Part shown: piece after piece, positions 19,997 to 31,585 of the stretch | How the letters are laid out: every line of letters begins with the position of its first letter | How positions within the stretch are numbered: position 1 is the first letter of the stretch | Assembly (NCBI RefSeq): GCF_000801105.2 | Contig: NC_079514.1 | Location: 45,388,515-45,452,514, forward strand | Direction: 5' to 3' | Length of the DNA: 64,000 nt | DNA from: Raphanus sativus | Lineage: Eukaryota > Streptophyta > Magnoliopsida > Brassicales > Brassicaceae | Position numbers and translations under genes: made by a program | Notes under the pieces: model-generated | Seen by the model: only the letters and a program-made list of their open reading frames with translations | The model's database searches: none | Told to the model about the DNA's origin: nothing

Positions 19997-20470
19997 ATGT
20001 CTAGACCACCACGCCTAAGGCATGGCCTTAAGAGGCACGAAATTTATCACCTAAGACCCATTGAGAGAGACCCAAAATCCCCACTGGCCGTGGACAAGGA
20101 TACCACAATAACCGTGGTTGTAGATCCAATCATGGTCGAGGAGGGAGTAAAGGTCGAAATGGCATTACAAGCCACATCAAAATGGTTTCAATAATAAACC
20201 AATGGGCAAAGTAAAGAAAAATGAAATGTTCCTTTAGCTAATGAAAATCGCCAAAGGCATACATATAAAAGAGGTCGAGACTACATTCTCCCTACTGATC
20301 TAATACTATGCTAAGGATCAGTGTGATAAGGCATAAAAGCCTAGGTAACCAGTAAGGTTCACCAACGAATTTATACACTTTATGGCATGACCGGATTAGC
20401 CATCCTGGTCTGAACTTGATTAATAAGGCACAAAGAGTTATCCCATAAGATCTCACGTTGTGAAACATGT
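19997..20470 (+). pseudogene. Copia-B zinc-knuckle linker and pre-integrase remnants
   Basis: Around 20085-20180 a Gly/Arg/Asn-rich linker like that preceding a Copia zinc knuckle can be read (NHGRGGSKGRNGITS). Around 20380-20450 a pre-integrase motif is readable (LWHDRISHPGLNLINKAQRV). Frames change between them and stops are frequent. The protease and zinc knuckle are not recognisable. Confidence 0.6.
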
Positions 20471-20479
20471 ACACAAGGG

Positions 20480-22830
20480 AAACTCAGTAGGCTTCATTGT
20501 TCCAAGCAACACGAAAGTATAATCTGATCATGAGGATAGTGAGAACAAAACCCGTGATCATGACCAGACCACAAATTTGTGTATCATGGTCTAAAACCAT
20601 GCTGACCGTCCAAGCATTACGTTTAAGTGAGGACAAACAAATGTATTTTATAGCATGTTCATGAGGGGGAGAATAAACACTCCGTATGGTCCATGACCAT
20701 ACTATAAAACCCGAACATGACAAGCCTGGCCGAAGGCCATAAGGCATTATAGCTTGGCCGTATAAGGCATAACCTATAAGGTTGAGACTTAAAAAGTCTA
20801 TAAGCTTGGGTACACCACAAGAATACATGTATGAAAGATAAGATACATCAGGCCATATAAAGTGAGCATAGATATTCCCGTCTAAAGATGATAAAGGGTC
20901 ATAATCCAGATATAGACCATCCTAAGACTTTATGGATAAACCACCACATACCTATGTGCCATCTAGGATGGAATACCTCATCTAAGGATGAGATGAAAAT
21001 CGGGAATATATGTTAGATAAGAGAACATGACCTTTCTCCCACGAATTCAATGAGAACATGAGCCAAACAAAGGTGATCATATTACACGGATTACATACAA
21101 GATGAATCCGACTATCCAACATCATGGAGAAAGCTATAAGCTGGTAAATAGAAAGTAAAAAATGGAATGGTTCTAACCATCCAAGTCTTGGCAAAGATCC
21201 TCGGACCAGATATATATGTACTGGACGTCCATAAACAAAGAAAGAATGATAGCCAGACAGACCCGAAAAAATAACTAAGTCATACCAGCTTAGCACCACT
21301 ATATAAATGTCCTAGTAGAGACATAATCAAGTTGCTATAGAAGTCTATACAAGATAGACCAGAATGTTCCATATATAATGAACCACGGATAGAAAGAGAT
21401 AAGGTGCTCATAATGATAGATCCGGGTTCATGAAAGAGAAACTATACTAGACAATGAGATAAGACCGGCCGGTCCTAAGGTACAGGTATCATACAATGTA
21501 GCCTTGCAAACTACAAAGTATTCAATGATCCTGATAATAATAAAATCTCAATCGATTGTATCATGTCTAGAACGCGATAGAATGCGATGGAACATTATAT
21601 AAGGTGTCGACACATACACACACTCATAAGTGATAAAGAGAAAGCACTTGAGCATAAGAGATATGCGAGGATCACTAACCCACGTAAGAGTACTCATCAT
21701 AGAGAAATGAATGGGACGTGGAGTTATAGTAAAGAATGAATATGATGGGCGTATTGGCCAAATACATAAGATAGACGCCATCTAACCAGTGAACAAATGA
21801 GTCTTGTGAGGAAAAGAAAATCGTGAGCTTTAGAACATGAAAGTACAGACAAGTGGTCGTACATGTTGCTACATAAAGCATTCGAAAGGAATGGCTTGAT
21901 CACACAAGGATACTCACAGGGACTAAGGAACAAGGAAATAAATTCCTAGGTGGTGAATGCTACTACTACCCAATATCGAAATTAATAAAGATTTGGACAT
22001 CTAAGGAAGATGTAGTAGACATTGGATATATCACTGGATATAAAGGTAACATAAGATACCTTGAGAAATAAGAAAGAAGTTCTCATATAACAACATCGTT
22101 CCTGCGTTGTTCATGGACTGAAATGCAGCTGCATGCGTGTATGTACACACGATATGATAAGACTAAGTGATGCTTAGTAGAAAGTTCTATAAGAACGTTT
22201 CTGATCAGTCCATATAGTAGTCAATATATTCCTTGTGTTTATACTTAAAGAAAGGATGATTAATGATTGATTCTTGGAAAGGCTATGAAAAGACTACGAA
22301 GATCTATAGTAGAGATCATTAGCCGTATATGAATGTTGGGATCTATGATTCAACGTACCAAGAATAGATTGATCAAATGGTCTGAGAATCCATCAGATTC
22401 ACGACCAAAGGGAACCATACTGACTAGGATCATGTCCGACCTAGTTCGACCTTAATCATAATTGGTCCCAACCAATCCATCCCGTCCAGCTTGTTCCGAC
22501 CAGTTCCTCTAGGTCTTAAATCCGACCTAAACCATCCAAGTGAGAGGAACGTCCTATTGACCAAAAAGTGGCTTAGTTTTGATTAAACTTCAAACTATAA
22601 CACAATAGCCACTTCATGAACATGCCGTGGACATATACTAAAAGTTCATAAAGAGTTTTGGTCAAAGGATATGAATAAGATATATAGTGGACAAAAACAT
22701 AATCCGGATGGATTATGGATGATGTCATGATCCGGACAGATCATGGACATACAAAGACATTCATGGTCGAATTTATCTAAGAGAGATAAACCATATGATC
22801 CGAATGGACCATGAATATCATGAAAGCATT
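20480..22830. other. Copia-B interior lacking integrase and reverse transcriptase
   Basis: In an autonomous Copia this position holds integrase and reverse transcriptase. I find no DDE, YVDD or flanking motifs in any frame. The sequence is rich in short self-complementary words such as GGCCGAAGGCC and GGTCCATGACC, like those of the leader. Minus-strand open frames here (for example 20484-20828 and 20982-21299) have no family resemblance. It appears to be non-coding filler of a non-autonomous derivative. Confidence 0.6.
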
Positions 22831-22834
22831 TTGT

Positions 22835-23260
22835 TGATGCAGGTTACCAGTTCGATCCACACAGTGCTAAGTCCCAAACCGGCTATGTTTTCACATATGG
22901 AGGCACGTCCATTTTATGGAGATCAGTCAAGCAGACTATATCAGCCACATCATCCAATCACTCGGATATATTGGCGATCCATGAAGCAAGCAGAGAGTAT
23001 GTCTGATTGAGACTCATGACACACCATATTCGGACAGCATGTGGGATCACGGATGGTAAAGACGAGCCGACCGTTCTTTACGAAGACAATGCGGCCTGCA
23101 TAGCTCAGCTCAAAGATGGTTACATCAAGGGTGACAAGACTAATCATGTTCTCCCCAAGTTCTTCTTCACCCATGATCTTCAGAAAGAAGGAGAGGTCAA
23201 GGTACTCTAAGTCAGATCCAGCGAGAACTCAGCCGACCTCTTCACTTAGGCATTACCAAC
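22835..23260 (+). pseudogene. Copia-B RNase H remnant
   Basis: Readable in pieces in shifting frames: DAGYQFDPHSAKSQTGYVFT, then SVKQTISATSSNH, ILAIHEASREYV, then PTVLYEDNAACIAQLKDGYI, KFFFTHDLQKEGEVKV and finally ENSADLFT. These are the ordered motifs of Copia RNase H, including the DAGY and YEDN acidic positions. A TGA interrupts the frame after SREYV near 23005, and the frame shifts further on. Confidence 0.85.
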
Positions 23261-23546
23261 ATGCACGCTCAGGAAGCTTATGCAGCAGATTGGTATGCGA
23301 TCACTGAGAAGCCTTCAGTGATGTTCACTTCAGGGGAAGTAATGCGGCTGTACTCTTTTTCCTATCCATGGCTTCCCGTTTTTACCACATTGGGTTTTTG
23401 GGTTTACCATGGAAAGGTTTTAACGAGGCAGTATTCCAAACACATTACAAACTCTAGACGGTTATGGCATTACAATCTCGGTTTTTAACGAGGCAGCATC
23501 TACAGCGTTTCGAAAGCACTTCGACATATTGGACATCAAGGGGAAG

Positions 23547-23713
23547 TGTTATAAATATTGTAGTGATGTCCATATGGAAAGTCCTAGATATACTTGTTCC
23601 CCACTCCAAGTTAAGCTTTGTCTCCAAGCTATTGTATCCTATATAAGGAGATCATTATTCATGGAATAAGACACACCAATTTGTCTCTTCTCTTCTCTTC
23701 TTTATTTACAACA
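23547..23713 (+). repeat. Copia-B 3' LTR (167 bp)
   Basis: Identical by eye to the 5' LTR; preceded by AAGGGGAAG and followed by the target duplication ATAAG. Confidence 0.95.
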
Positions 23714-23805
23714 ATAAGGTATTTTTGAAAATGTGTCTTTTGTGGTGGTAAAGATGAATAATGGTACCTTGAAAGTGGTATTTTTGAAAATTTCCCATTT
23801 AAAAG

Positions 23806-24050
23806 ATATTAGATGTGAAGTTTTGCTCCACAGTAATACACTTGTCCCACCGTACTTTATAAAAAATTAACATATGCCTCATTTTTACCGATGCAAATAT
23901 GAAATTATACAACTCTAAATAATCATGTAAACCACTATTCTGAGATGAACAACAACACAACTCAATACAATTACAAACAGACATCAAAACTCTTTTAAAT
24001 AAGTTATCAATTTCCGCGTGAAACACATATCTTCTCTAATAATATATATA
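23806..24050. other. Intergenic DNA between the MULE and the Helitron pair
   Basis: AT-rich, no gene. It continues the sequence that stood to the left of the MULE before insertion. Confidence 0.5.
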
Positions 24051-24380
24051 CTAGATTTCTACCCGCACAACCGTGCGAGTGTTGATTTTCATTTTATATA
24101 CATAAATATTTGGATTGATGGTAAGGTAAAAAAAATCAAATGTTGAGAATTAGAATAATAGGATTACATTTAATAAGGAATTAAATAATAATAATAAAGA
24201 ATTAAATATCGGTTTGTTAACCAATCCGGTTTTGTAGAAGCCGATGGTTATATTATGAGTGATATATTATTTAGTCATATTATTAATTATAAATGAATAA
24301 AAACTGATTTCTAATGAGGATCCATTTTTTAAAAAATCACACATGAATTGAGGTTATGACTTCTGTTTTAATATATAAGA
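24051..24380 (-). mobile_element. Small Helitron 1 (330 bp)
   Basis: On the minus strand it starts TCTTATATATTAAAACAGAA at 24380. It ends with the hairpin GCAC-GGTT-GTGC followed by CTAG at 24054-24051, next to T. These are standard Brassicaceae Helitron ends. Its 5' end directly abuts the 3' end of Helitron 2. Confidence 0.85.
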
Positions 24381-25069
24381 CTAGATCTCGAATCCGCACA
24401 ACCGTGCAGGTATTTGTTTTCATTTAATTTTATATAAACAATTTATTTTAAATTCTAAATTGTATATATTATAATATATATGAGGTGTGTCTATCATTTT
24501 TGAAAATATAATAATTTTGCCGTTTATTTTTTTTGTTTAATATGTTGTTTCAAATTTTCACATATATTTGTATATTCTTCTATATGACATATATAAAGAT
24601 TGAGCATGCGTTCATAATCACATTATTTCTTTATTTAATTTACCAATATATATAAAGATTGAGTATGCAATCATATAATGTTTTAGTGATTACAACAATA
24701 TAAACAGATGTTTACTGGTTAATTTTAGTTGAAATTGTCTGTCTACAGATGGTTCTATGGTTTGATAGTTATTTCAACTATATTATACGATGGTCTATTT
24801 CAATCGTACACTCCCACATATATTAATCCTACCAAAACATCTTAATATACAATGGTTAATCTAAATTACACCAATATGAAACATTTATTAAGTATTCAAA
24901 CATGTGTTTGTTAACAAATCCTGATTTTTAGGAATAATTTATTATAAATGATATATTATTATGATATGTTTAGTAATTAATGAATGCTAAGTGATTTCTA
25001 GTTAAATGTCTATTTTTAAAAAATATCACACATAAATTAAGGTTGTGACTTCTCTTTTAATATAATAGA
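24381..25069 (-). mobile_element. Small Helitron 2 (689 bp)
   Basis: Starts TCTATTATATTAAAAGAG on the minus strand at 25069. It ends with the same GCAC-GGTT-GTGC hairpin and CTAG at 24384-24381. It shares a 5'-terminal family sequence (AAAAAATATCACACAT... on the plus strand) with Helitron 1, and has no coding capacity. Confidence 0.85.
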
Positions 25070-25495
25070 TATTAAAATTATGAAAATAAAAATATTAATT
25101 TATTAATTTAATATAACTTTATCATATTTATTTCAGTATACGAATTATTTTATATGAAAGTTTATGATTAGAAAATAAATAAAATATATTTTTATTTTTG
25201 TTTTATAAATAACTGAATATACATTATGCATAATAATAATTTATTATTAATTACGAATTTATATACATTTTTTAAACTGAGATCTTGTAATATCTTTTAC
25301 AACAAATTTGTTAGAAGTTTTTAAAAATATTTTTTTTTTCAAATGAAAAGATATTAAAAGATATTAAATGATATTAAATTATATTATGATTAAAGTAGTT
25401 ATATAGATTTTATACAGTATTATTTATACTAAGAAAACATATTTATAAATATCTAATAGTAGGTCCGAATTTTAAAAAAGCACACATGAGTGAAG
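25070..25495 (-). mobile_element. Part of a third Helitron, interrupted by the hAT element
   Basis: The words AAAGCACACATGAG at about 25477-25490 are the family sequence next to Helitron 5' ends. The expected 5' terminus (TCTTATATATTAAAACAGAA on the minus strand) lies beyond the hAT element at 40838. I do not see its 3' end, so its full extent is open. The rest is AT-rich without a gene. Confidence 0.6.
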
Positions 25496-26366
25496 TAGAG
25501 CTGTCAATTGGTCGGGCCGTCCGTAGGCTCGCCCTGTCCAAACTCATATGGGTGGTCCATTGTCAAGCCCAAATGACATATGGGTTAGTTGGGCCGAAGA
25601 CCAAATGGTCCGTGGGCATATTGGTCTTAGACCAAATGGACATTGGGCTAGCCCAATACAAGAGTTGTGATTTCATTCAACAGAGCAATATGATTCATTC
25701 GGTTTCACGAGAGTTCTCGAGGGTTCATCGAGGAGGGTGATTCGATTTCAACTGTGATTCGTCGAGGGTTCATCGAGGGTGAAGCGATGACGACATCGAG
25801 GGTTCATCCAGGGTGAAGTGAAGACGGCAATCTCTCTGTCTCTGCTGCGACTTCTCCCCGTCGATCTCTCTCTCTCCGGCGATCTTCCTCTCTCCGGCGA
25901 TATCTCTCTCCGGTGAACTCTCTCTCAAGTAAGACCTCTTGAAGACTTATCGTTAGACTTATCGTTAGACTTATCGTTGTGGATTGATTTATGGGTTTTG
26001 CATTAGGCGTGAAGCGACGACGGCGATCTCTCTCTCCGGCGTTCTCTCTCTTGGGCTCTCTCTCCGGCGTTCTCTCTCTCTCTGGCTCTCTCTCCGGCGT
26101 TCTCTCTCTCTCGGCCACTCTTGCGAAGCAGGTGAGCCTTAGTAAGAGTCTCTGTGGTTTGACCTTAGTATAAATTTCTAACGTATGAGTATCAGTGTAT
26201 GTTAGTGATGAAGTTAGTGATCTGTACTTGATGGATATGTGTCTCAGTGTGTTAGTGATTGACTTATGTTAGTGATGATGATGACGTTTTCATTATGTGA
26301 AGTTACACTAATTAACATAAGTCTACAAGTCATTTTGAATGGTTTGCTTATCTCTGTTACAGGACA

Positions 26367-26753
26367 ATGGACTATGATACTCCAAGTCAAAACCTGGAAC
26401 ATGAAGATGAGGACGATCAGTTTTATCTTGAGAATGAAGACATGGAACATGAAGATGAGGATGATCCAATGCCTTAAGAAAGCGGTTCTTCAGAGAAAGC
26501 TACCACTAGTAGCAGTTCAAATAGACGTCGTGCTAAGTGCTGGAATAACTTTATACCAGGAGAGAAGCATTCTGATGGCAAGACTGATGTTACATGCAAC
26601 CACTGTCAGAAGTATTATCGCCTGAATCTGCGTCGCAATGGAACTAATACCATGAATCGTCACATAAAGACTTGCTCCAAAACTCCCGGAAGTACTCCTA
26701 GAAGTGGTTATAAGAAGCTGGATATGGAAGTGTTCCGAGAGATGATTGCTGTG
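26367..26753 (+). pseudogene. hAT transposase, N-terminal part (BED zinc finger)
   Basis: The frame from the ATG at 26367 encodes an acidic stretch with a repeated EHEDEDD motif, then a TAA at 26475-26477. The same frame continues with a serine-rich linker and a BED-type zinc finger (CWNNF..., C-x2-C in CNHC, then H-x4-C in HIKTC, about residues 60-105). BED fingers of hAT transposases bind the transposon ends in the nucleus. The coding sequence is broken at 26753 by Athila and resumes in frame at 38659. The start lies just after an AG that could be a splice acceptor (TTACAG at 26357-26362), so an upstream leader exon is possible. Confidence 0.85.
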
Positions 26754-27905
26754 TGATACACTAAAAATGAATCCTTACTACTGCCAAGTTAACAGTTGCA
26801 ATTGTAGTACTTGAGATTCAAATCCAGAGGACCAGTCTACACTCTAGTTCTATAAGTTCCGAAATCAACCTAAGAAGAAGATATAATTTTGGTTGAAAGA
26901 GGCGATAGTTAACAAGCAAAATAAACACGAGATTGATTCAATTAAACAAGAGCTAGCCTAGGGTATTTCATTGGGTGTTGAATTGGAGCCAAACAATTAT
27001 TCAAGCGCGATGAAGTGCTTTCTAGAACTCGGATCACTCAGCTGGAACACTCCACTGTCGTGGCAGTGATCACTTTGCAGATCGATCTCACCACCTAACT
27101 GTCGTTGGGATGAGGATCGATTGCAAGCTTTAGAGAACAGGTCCGATCAGTTCACTTACCACCCTAATATCTACTTTCGCTGATTAGGGATACTAAGCTC
27201 ATTCAATACATGTCAAGTTATCATCCTAAGCGGTTAACTAGGTGATGAACTAGTGATCTAACATCAAGTGATCAGGTTAATGAAAGCAGTAAGAACAGTA
27301 TGAATGAAGAACAGTTATGGATCGCTTATCTATGTTTAGCTCATGTCTCAACACCCTAAAAACCCTAGGCGAGCAAGGTTACTACTCGATCATGATGCAA
27401 ATAAACAAAGACATAAATCCTGAATAAAATTGCATAAGAACAGAGTATGAAACAATAGGGTTCAGATGATCTTCTCTATGAGAGGATGGATTCTTCTCCC
27501 TTACAAGTTGCAGATCGCAAATACTCAGTGTTCTCTTGTAAAAACTAGCGTAAGAAAAAAAGAAAATAGATAGATGGCGTTTTATATGGAGGCGCCAATC
27601 AGAAGAAAAGAGATTAGGGCAACAGGGCTTTAATTCCCGAAATAGGAGTTTCCATATTCGTCTGGAACAATCTCCGGATCACTCCGTCTGCTTGTTCCGC
27701 TTGAGAGAGAACAGTCTCGGGACTGTTCTCTTGAGTGTTCTCCGCAGGAATGCTCCAAAAGGACTTCTTTTCATCAGGCACCTTCTCTTCTTTCTTCTAC
27801 TAACTCCAGACCTGTAAAAGGTCAAAAAGGACTAGACTGACACGAATTAGTGACTTGAAACAAATGAAAACATATATACAATGATGTGAAAAACACCATA
27901 TATCA
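26754..27905 (-). repeat. Athila 3' LTR
   Basis: 1152 bp, starts TGATACAC and ends ATATATCA as read on the plus strand. It is preceded in element orientation by the polypurine-like tract AAGTCTGGGGGAAT (minus strand, 27920-27906). Confidence 0.95.
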
Positions 27906-29277
27906 ATTCCCCCAGACTTAGATCCTTGTTTGTCCTCGAACAAGGCAAGTACCAAGAACAGGGAGAAAGGTTTGAAAGCGTGGGAACTCGCTTATTCTCA
28001 GCAACCATACTCTTACCACAAATCTCTGAACCATACAAGCTGTAGATTAGGACCACACACACTTACTGAGAACCCCCTGATCGCTGTTCGAAGATCGGCT
28101 CCTTACTCTACATCTCAACCTGAAAAGGCAACACTTTCGAGACAAAACTCCTTATGTTCAATTAAGATCAGCGTGAGCTTCTTGTCACAGGCTCTACTCA
28201 GAGAGAACGGGCTAGGTATAGAACATGCTAACTTTTATGGTGGAGTTCAAGAGTGTTTAGGGTTTACCAAGAGCGGGTGCAGGATATCGCACAAAATGGT
28301 CGTGAGAGGACGGCTCCATTGAGGTCCACAGTCCTTACTCATCTCTGCTAATCGGACTGCTCTCCGATAGATCGATCATAGGACTGCTCTGCGTGATTCA
28401 ACTTCCCCTTCAGAACACTTCACTGAAACCACCATTACTTTCTCAACTTCCCCAGTGGCATGCATCATAGATTCTTCCCCTTCTCGTCACCAGTAAATCA
28501 AAGCAAAAACAAACAACTTTTTTTTTTATATATATACTGAAATACAAAATGCTGGGGTGACGAGCAAGGAGGTAACAAGTGATGTACATGATGCCACTGG
28601 TGATTCATTCTGGTCTGTTCTAGCCACTTACTCCTTCGTTGTTCTCTATGGTATCGGAACAGGCACTCTGGTTGTTCTCTTGTCTGCGCTGATTGTTCCG
28701 CCTTCTTCTACTGTGTGAGCATTGATGAGTAAGAACTGCGTCGATCCTTTCCTCTCCGACCTTTTTGCACATATCTGCACATAAAGTACTAGAAAAGCAA
28801 ATGCATGAGGGTGGAACAAAAGGTCAGGGTTCAAGGTGGGAACTAGCTAAAGATGAGCTAGCCACTCAGGAACAGCAAGAGGGATAAAAATCGGATAAGA
28901 AGTCCTGAGTGTAGTTCTCATTCTACCCTGATCTAGTGCCCATGACAAGAAGAATTAAAGTCCAGATTAGGTTCAGATAAAGTGGAGTTAAGTCTGCCCA
29001 GTGTAACCTGATCGGTATAGAACTTCTGGAGTGTCAAATGAGATAAGTCAGGGTGTTCCAGGTCCATGTGTGGGTCTTTCATCACTGCTAAGGTCACTGA
29101 ATAAGAAGGTTAAAGCACGAGGTGGTTAAAGAGCATCACAAAATAAGGTCCTGATTCCCACAATAGTTTTGACTGACTCGATCCTAAAACTGACTCGATA
29201 AAAACATGAAAATGACACAAGGACTGACTCAAAAAGCACACAAGCGAATATAGTACAATCGCTCCCCCAGACTTAGT
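27906..29277 (-). other. Athila non-coding tract between ORF3 and the 3' LTR
   Basis: No conserved ORF. Both edges carry the same purine-rich word on the minus strand: AAGTCTGGGGGAAT beside the LTR (27906-27920) and AAGTCTGGGGGAGC at about 29262-29275. The second may be an internal polypurine tract. Confidence 0.7.
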
Positions 29278-30816
29278 TCACACCATCCCTGGTTGTGAAA
29301 ATAAATCAGAGGAAGCTGAAACAAACCAAACAGAAGCAAATAACATGAAAAATAAATAGTTCAGATGGATAAGACAAGGGATAGAAATAGTCCTTTCGGA
29401 CTCAGTCTGAATCGCCGCTACCGGAGTGACCAGCTGTCCTCCTGTTCCTCGGCAGTCTCTCTGCTCCAGTCGATGTTCCTGCTTGTTCCTTGCCTGGGCG
29501 CCTTGTTCTCTGTGGCGTACGCTCCTCCTGGCTCCAATGCAGCCGCCTGTGATCGCCTTGAGTATCCTCTTCATGAGGCTGTTGTTCTTCTTCTGGGACT
29601 CAACCATCCAGCGTCTGTAGGCGTGATCATCAGTCACATCGGTGAAGTCCTCCAAGTCATACTCACCATCAGCCGGTGGAGTCACATGCTCCACATCATC
29701 CATGTCTTCATCATCGTGCTGAACCGGCGCCTTCGGATCATCGCAGAGGTGCTCTTCATCGAGTGAGAACACAATGTTCTCCAGGGATAGGAAGTCTGTG
29801 AACCCAGGCATAGGGAGCTTGCAGTACAGAGGGTTCCCTTCTTTATCCTGGAACTTGTAGGTGGTCTCGTCGCGCAAGATGTGGCATGCGATCAGGTAAG
29901 GAGTATCGATGTACTCCATCTCAGAGACAACCTTGTAGGAGCTGAGGTTGATGTTGAAGCGCTGGAACAATGGTGTGAGCAGACTGCCGCATCGATCCTT
30001 CTTATCGTCAGTCCGAATCAGGGTGTCTCTGCGGTCAGCGAACATGGAGATGAGATGGAACCCTGGGTTGGTCTTGACTTCCTGGATCGGTGTGATGTTC
30101 TCTCTGCGCATCTCGTCCTCAAGTCCCATGTAGAGAACCTGGAGCTCTCCATTCGTGATCTTGGAGGTGTACTCCTTCGCGAACAGGACATTGGACACGA
30201 TCTTGGCAATGATCCGGATAGCAGGGTTCCGGATCTGCGACTGATAGGCCTTGCGAGAGGTGAACTTGCCGGCTGCGATGAGATCCCAAAAGGTGTCTGC
30301 CGGCTTGAACTTCTTTTCCACTGAAACTCCCTTTGGCGTGTCTGCAATCTCGAGTAGCGCGTTCAGATCGTTGAGAGAGATGGTGCAGAACTTGCCATCA
30401 GCCATGAAGGAGAAGGAGAAGTTCTCGTACGTAGGCGCATTGGGGTTCTGGTAAGTGATCCTGCACGTCGCGAGCACTTGCCTGACCAAGTCTGGGTAGA
30501 GAACCTGGGCCTGGTAGCAGAGAGGCATGAATCCCATAGCTTGCATCGTGTCGAACACCTCAGTGTCAAGGCCTAGAGCGCCTAGTGTTGGCTGGTGCAC
30601 GAACCGCGTGGGCAGGATCTCTGCTAGGAGGAGCCTGTTGTATATCGCTGCCGACTCCTTGTCCTATCCCTCAACGTTGAAGTCAAGGAGCATCGGATCA
30701 TTGAGGTCGATGGGCTCGCCCTCATTCTTGTTCGGCCATGGGTAACCAGGTGGAGCACTCGCGGCTGGAGAAGCTGTGCTCTTGGCTGTTCTAGCGTTTC
30801 TCATCTTTGGAGGCAT
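29278..30816 (-). pseudogene. Athila ORF3 (ATHILA ORF-1 / env-like protein)
   Basis: From an ATG at 30816 the frame starts MPPKMRNARTAKST and meets a TAG at 30664-30666. It then runs on for 440 codons to 29278. The body (LGALGLDTEVFDTMQAMGF, then the FSFMADGKFCTISLNDLNAL stretch) matches the protein known as Arabidopsis retrotransposon ORF-1 of the Athila family. This sits where envelope genes lie in retroviruses, but its function is unproven. Downstream are an acidic tract, a basic Arg/Gln-rich tract and one hydrophobic segment near the C-terminus (HLNYLFFMLFASVWFVS) that could span a membrane. Apart from the nonsense codon at 30664 the frame is open. Confidence 0.88.
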
Positions 30817-31585
30817 CTGCAAAACAACAGAAAACCCAACATCAGCATAGTTCGTCGGTTGTTCTAGCAACGATGGAACAATCCAATCTTCTTGTTCTAT
30901 CCAAGTCCATCGATTACTAGACAACCTACACAAGCCTCAATCTCAACAGTAGAAATCGCAAAGGCAAAAAATCACAAGTAACAAATCGGTTCCTCTTCCA
31001 TTGAAAATCAATCATGAGTTCAATCCTAGTAGCAAGTATACTATCAAGAGCTACAACCTAGAATGAAATCGCAAAGCATAAAGGAAAGAGAGAACCCAAG
31101 AAATCACTCCCAAATCGCGATTTGCATGCGCAAAAGGGGGAGGGTTCTTGTCCGATTACCTTGATTGAGAGGTGATTCCTGCAAAACAACTCAATCTCAA
31201 GAGAATCCCAAGAGGTTAGAACCAAAATCGATGAGAAAGAGAGGGATGTGTGTTCGCGATTTTAGGGTTCTAAGGGGGTGGTTTGCGGCGAGAGAGATGA
31301 AGTGGGGAAGTGGAGTGTTTGGGCCTTAAATAGGTCCATCAAAACCGCTTCCCCTACTTTTTTTTTTATATATATATTTTTTTGTTCGAGCACTTACCTG
31401 GAACAATCGGCGGAACAACCACTGGAGTGCTCTCCTGGAGTGATCTCGAATTTTCTTGATTTTTCAACCTGCAAGTTAGTTCCTAGAAAGATAAAGACAA
31501 AAAGAAAACAGTATTTACACTCACCAGTGGGTTGCCTCCCACCAAGCGCTTGTTTTCTGTCACTAGCTTGACTTCAATGAGCCGA

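Larger units (their letters stand above)
17345..23713 (+). mobile_element. Copia-B: non-autonomous Ty1/Copia retrotransposon, 6.4 kb
   Basis: Two 167-bp LTRs (17345-17511, 23547-23713) beginning TGTTAT and ending ACAACA appear identical. They are flanked by the 5-bp duplication ATAAG (17340-17344, 23714-23718). A probable primer-binding region follows the 5' LTR (GTTATCAGCACGAG, 17514-17527). A purine-rich tract AAGGGGAAG precedes the 3' LTR. Inside are a long structured leader, a gag frame, remnants of the zinc-knuckle and pre-integrase regions, 2.3 kb without integrase or reverse transcriptase, and a broken RNase H. Identical LTRs with such an interior mean it was mobilised recently in trans by a related autonomous element. 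Confidence 0.93.
16954..23796. mobile_element. Mutator-type (MULE) non-autonomous element, interrupted by Copia-B
   Basis: Termini GAGAAATTGCCAAAAATACC (left) and, reversed, GGGAAATTTTCAAAAATACC (right) form a terminal inverted repeat. Both sides are flanked by the 9-bp duplication ATTTAAAAG (16945-16953 and 23797-23805), the length expected of Mutator transposition. Without Copia-B and its 5-bp duplication the element is only about 470 bp, so it is a MITE-sized derivative. Its left half is filled by TTTAGGG-like repeats. No transposase is present. Confidence 0.8.

Noticed and set aside
20484..21299. Minus-strand open frames in Copia-B (114 and 105 codons)
   Set aside because: No family resemblance, opposite to the element's coding strand, and the composition is that of the surrounding repeat-like filler.
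29365..30324. Plus-strand open frames of 133 and 147 codons
   Set aside because: They are antisense shadows of the Athila ORF3, which has clear family similarity on the minus strand.
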